50,122 bases of DNA from Clostridia bacterium (lineage in GTDB: Bacteria > Bacillota > Clostridia > Christensenellales > CAG-138). Shown in pieces: positions 49,373 to 50,122 of this stretch (positions are counted from its first letter, which is position 1; each line of letters starts with the position of its first letter). Under the pieces are notes generated by a model that worked only from the letters and a program-made list of their open reading frames with translations, did no database searches and had not been told where the DNA came from. The stretch is taken from NCBI GenBank assembly GCA_017523925.1, contig JAFWVQ010000007.1, positions 1-50,122 of the forward strand. The letters are read 5' to 3'. The position numbers were made by a program, and so were the translations under genes.

Positions 49373-49828
49373 ATGGAACCCGAAATGGAAAAAAAGCTTC
49401 AGGCGGTCATCGAATTATGCGAGGAAGGCGACCCGGAGATGTGCGCGTTTCTCGGCAAGGAATTTTACTTCGGTATGAACATCCCGCAGGATCTTGACAG
49501 GGCGCTGCGCTACCTGACCACCGCCGCAAGCGCGGGGGATGCGATGAGTCAATTCCTCGTTGGGTTTATGCACTGGTCGGGAAGAGGAACACAGCCCGAT
49601 CAAGACAAGGCGCTCGAATGGTTCCTGCTCGCTTCGGAGCAGGGCATTGCGGAAGCGATGTATAACGTTGCCAAGATTCTGCTTATAAAGAATCCCAAGG
49701 TCAACCAAGAGGAAGCCCTTTCATGGCTCGAGCGTTCTTCAAACGCCGGCTATGACGCCGCAACCGATATGCTCGGCGATGTGCGGGAATGGATAGCAGA
49801 AGGCGCGAACGATGAACCGCCGATCTGA
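49373..49828 (+). CDS. Sel1-like repeat protein
   Basis: 151 residues containing about three Sel1-type helical repeats: MCAFLGKEFYFGMNIPQDLD, then AMSQFLVGFMHWSGRGTQPD and AMYNVAKILLIKNPKVNQEE; each begins with 'A...LG..Y..G.....D...A..W...AA..G' wording. Sel1 repeats are protein-binding scaffolds; no signal peptide is present, so it acts inside the cell. The start is ATG 49373 with GAAAGGAG 10 nt upstream; a longer frame from 49304 would include that site. No neighbour suggests a partner. Confidence 0.82.
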   Translation: MEPEMEKKLQAVIELCEEGDPEMCAFLGKEFYFGMNIPQDLDRALRYLTTAASAGDAMSQFLVGFMHWSGRGTQPDQDKALEWFLLASEQGIAEAMYNVAKILLIKNPKVNQEEALSWLERSSNAGYDAATDMLGDVREWIAEGANDEPPI

Positions 49829-49987
49829 GCATCCCGTTATATGCCAGTGTGCTAGCTTGATCGGCTGCTGTAGATCGGGATTTGTCGATATATTCCTTCT
49901 TGAACATTCTGTTGAGACAGTGGTATTGATAATCAGACAATAAACTGACAAATCTGTATTGAAGCTGTAAAGCGAAGGAGTTTAAGT

Positions 49988-50122
49988 ATGATCCTTTTTT
50001 TGACAGGCAACACGTTCAGAGACAGAACGGGGTGCGAAGATAAATCCGAGATGATTCCTGACAACCATTTAATAGATGAAATGCAGAAAATGTTTCCTGA
50101 TCCGTGCCGTGCGCTTTACTTC
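49988..50122 (+). CDS. start of a probable peptidase E-like (type 1 glutamine amidotransferase fold) protein, cut by window edge
   Basis: 45 codons are visible from ATG 49988, preceded by GCGAAGGAG. The product begins MILFLTGNTFRDRTG and continues with DEMQKMFPDPCRALYF. The opening 'MILFLTS/G....' followed by a helix and 'P..CRAL.I' is typical of the Clostridia peptidase E/S51-like family with a class I glutamine-amidotransferase fold. The catalytic Ser and His lie beyond the window, so this is a tentative family call from the first strand and helix only. Confidence 0.5.
   Translation, partial: MILFLTGNTFRDRTGCEDKSEMIPDNHLIDEMQKMFPDPCRALYF

Overview
The window looks like chromosome from an anaerobic, endospore-forming Clostridia (Bacillota). 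It is GC-rich, most genes have strong GGAGG-type ribosome sites, and many promoters are clean TTGxxx-17-TATAAT. Supporting content includes an uninterrupted sporulation sigma-K gene, a rubredoxin-first rubrerythrin, a free rubredoxin, a dockerin-bearing secreted protein, ECF-type vitamin transporters, a type III pantothenate kinase and Clostridia-type phage tail and lysis genes. A gut or similar anoxic habitat is inference. TGA is an ordinary stop here. I saw no rRNA, tRNA, transposase, integrase or CRISPR array.

Left part (1-15 kb): the start of an amidohydrolase leaving the window leftward; sigK; a CpsB/YwqE-type PHP phosphatase; then an oxygen/peroxide-defence region with rubrerythrin and rubredoxin. 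Behind rubrerythrin, its 3' end recurs twice as part of a 209-bp direct repeat (3634-3842 and 4550-4758). Each repeat also carries a terminator, a promoter, a ribosome site and the first four codons of a gene. One copy drives a RelB/RelE-type toxin-antitoxin pair, the other a small membrane protein. Next come a 1014-residue ABC ATPase-permease fusion, a membrane-anchored hypothetical, a large secreted repeat protein, an ECF S component and rmuC.

Middle (15-29 kb): a leftward restriction-modification operon (Eco57I-type methylase, then a GIY-YIG/DEAH helicase broken by one in-frame TGA, then a small conserved hypothetical). The methylase has an AT-rich insert-like specificity half. To its right are a PanT-like transporter plus coaX, a putative zinc metallopeptidase, a CHAP/ricin-lectin/InlB-repeat/dockerin exoprotein, a small HTH regulator and an aconitase-family hydratase.

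Right part (29-50 kb): a leftward run of ECF sigma factor, membrane-anchored probable anti-sigma factor and two lipoprotein serpins; rightward tsaC, rpiB (with an unusual Ser/Gly/His tail) and upp; an orphan phage cassette (tail/baseplate fibre with 30 seven-residue repeats, small phage protein, CD1375-like protein, endolysin, holin) with its own promoter and terminator; a second ECF sigma factor leading an operon with a six-helix membrane protein, an ABC ATPase and three permeases, preceded by three 22-bp tandem repeats; a convergent LytTR-DUF3021 pair; a DUF1015 protein; a Sel1-repeat protein; and the start of a probable peptidase E-like gene.

The strongest leads are the sigma/anti-sigma/serpin operon, the isolated tail-and-lysis cassette, the triplicated rubrerythrin tail with promoter capture, and the restriction system that appears switched off by one nonsense codon while its methylase stays open.
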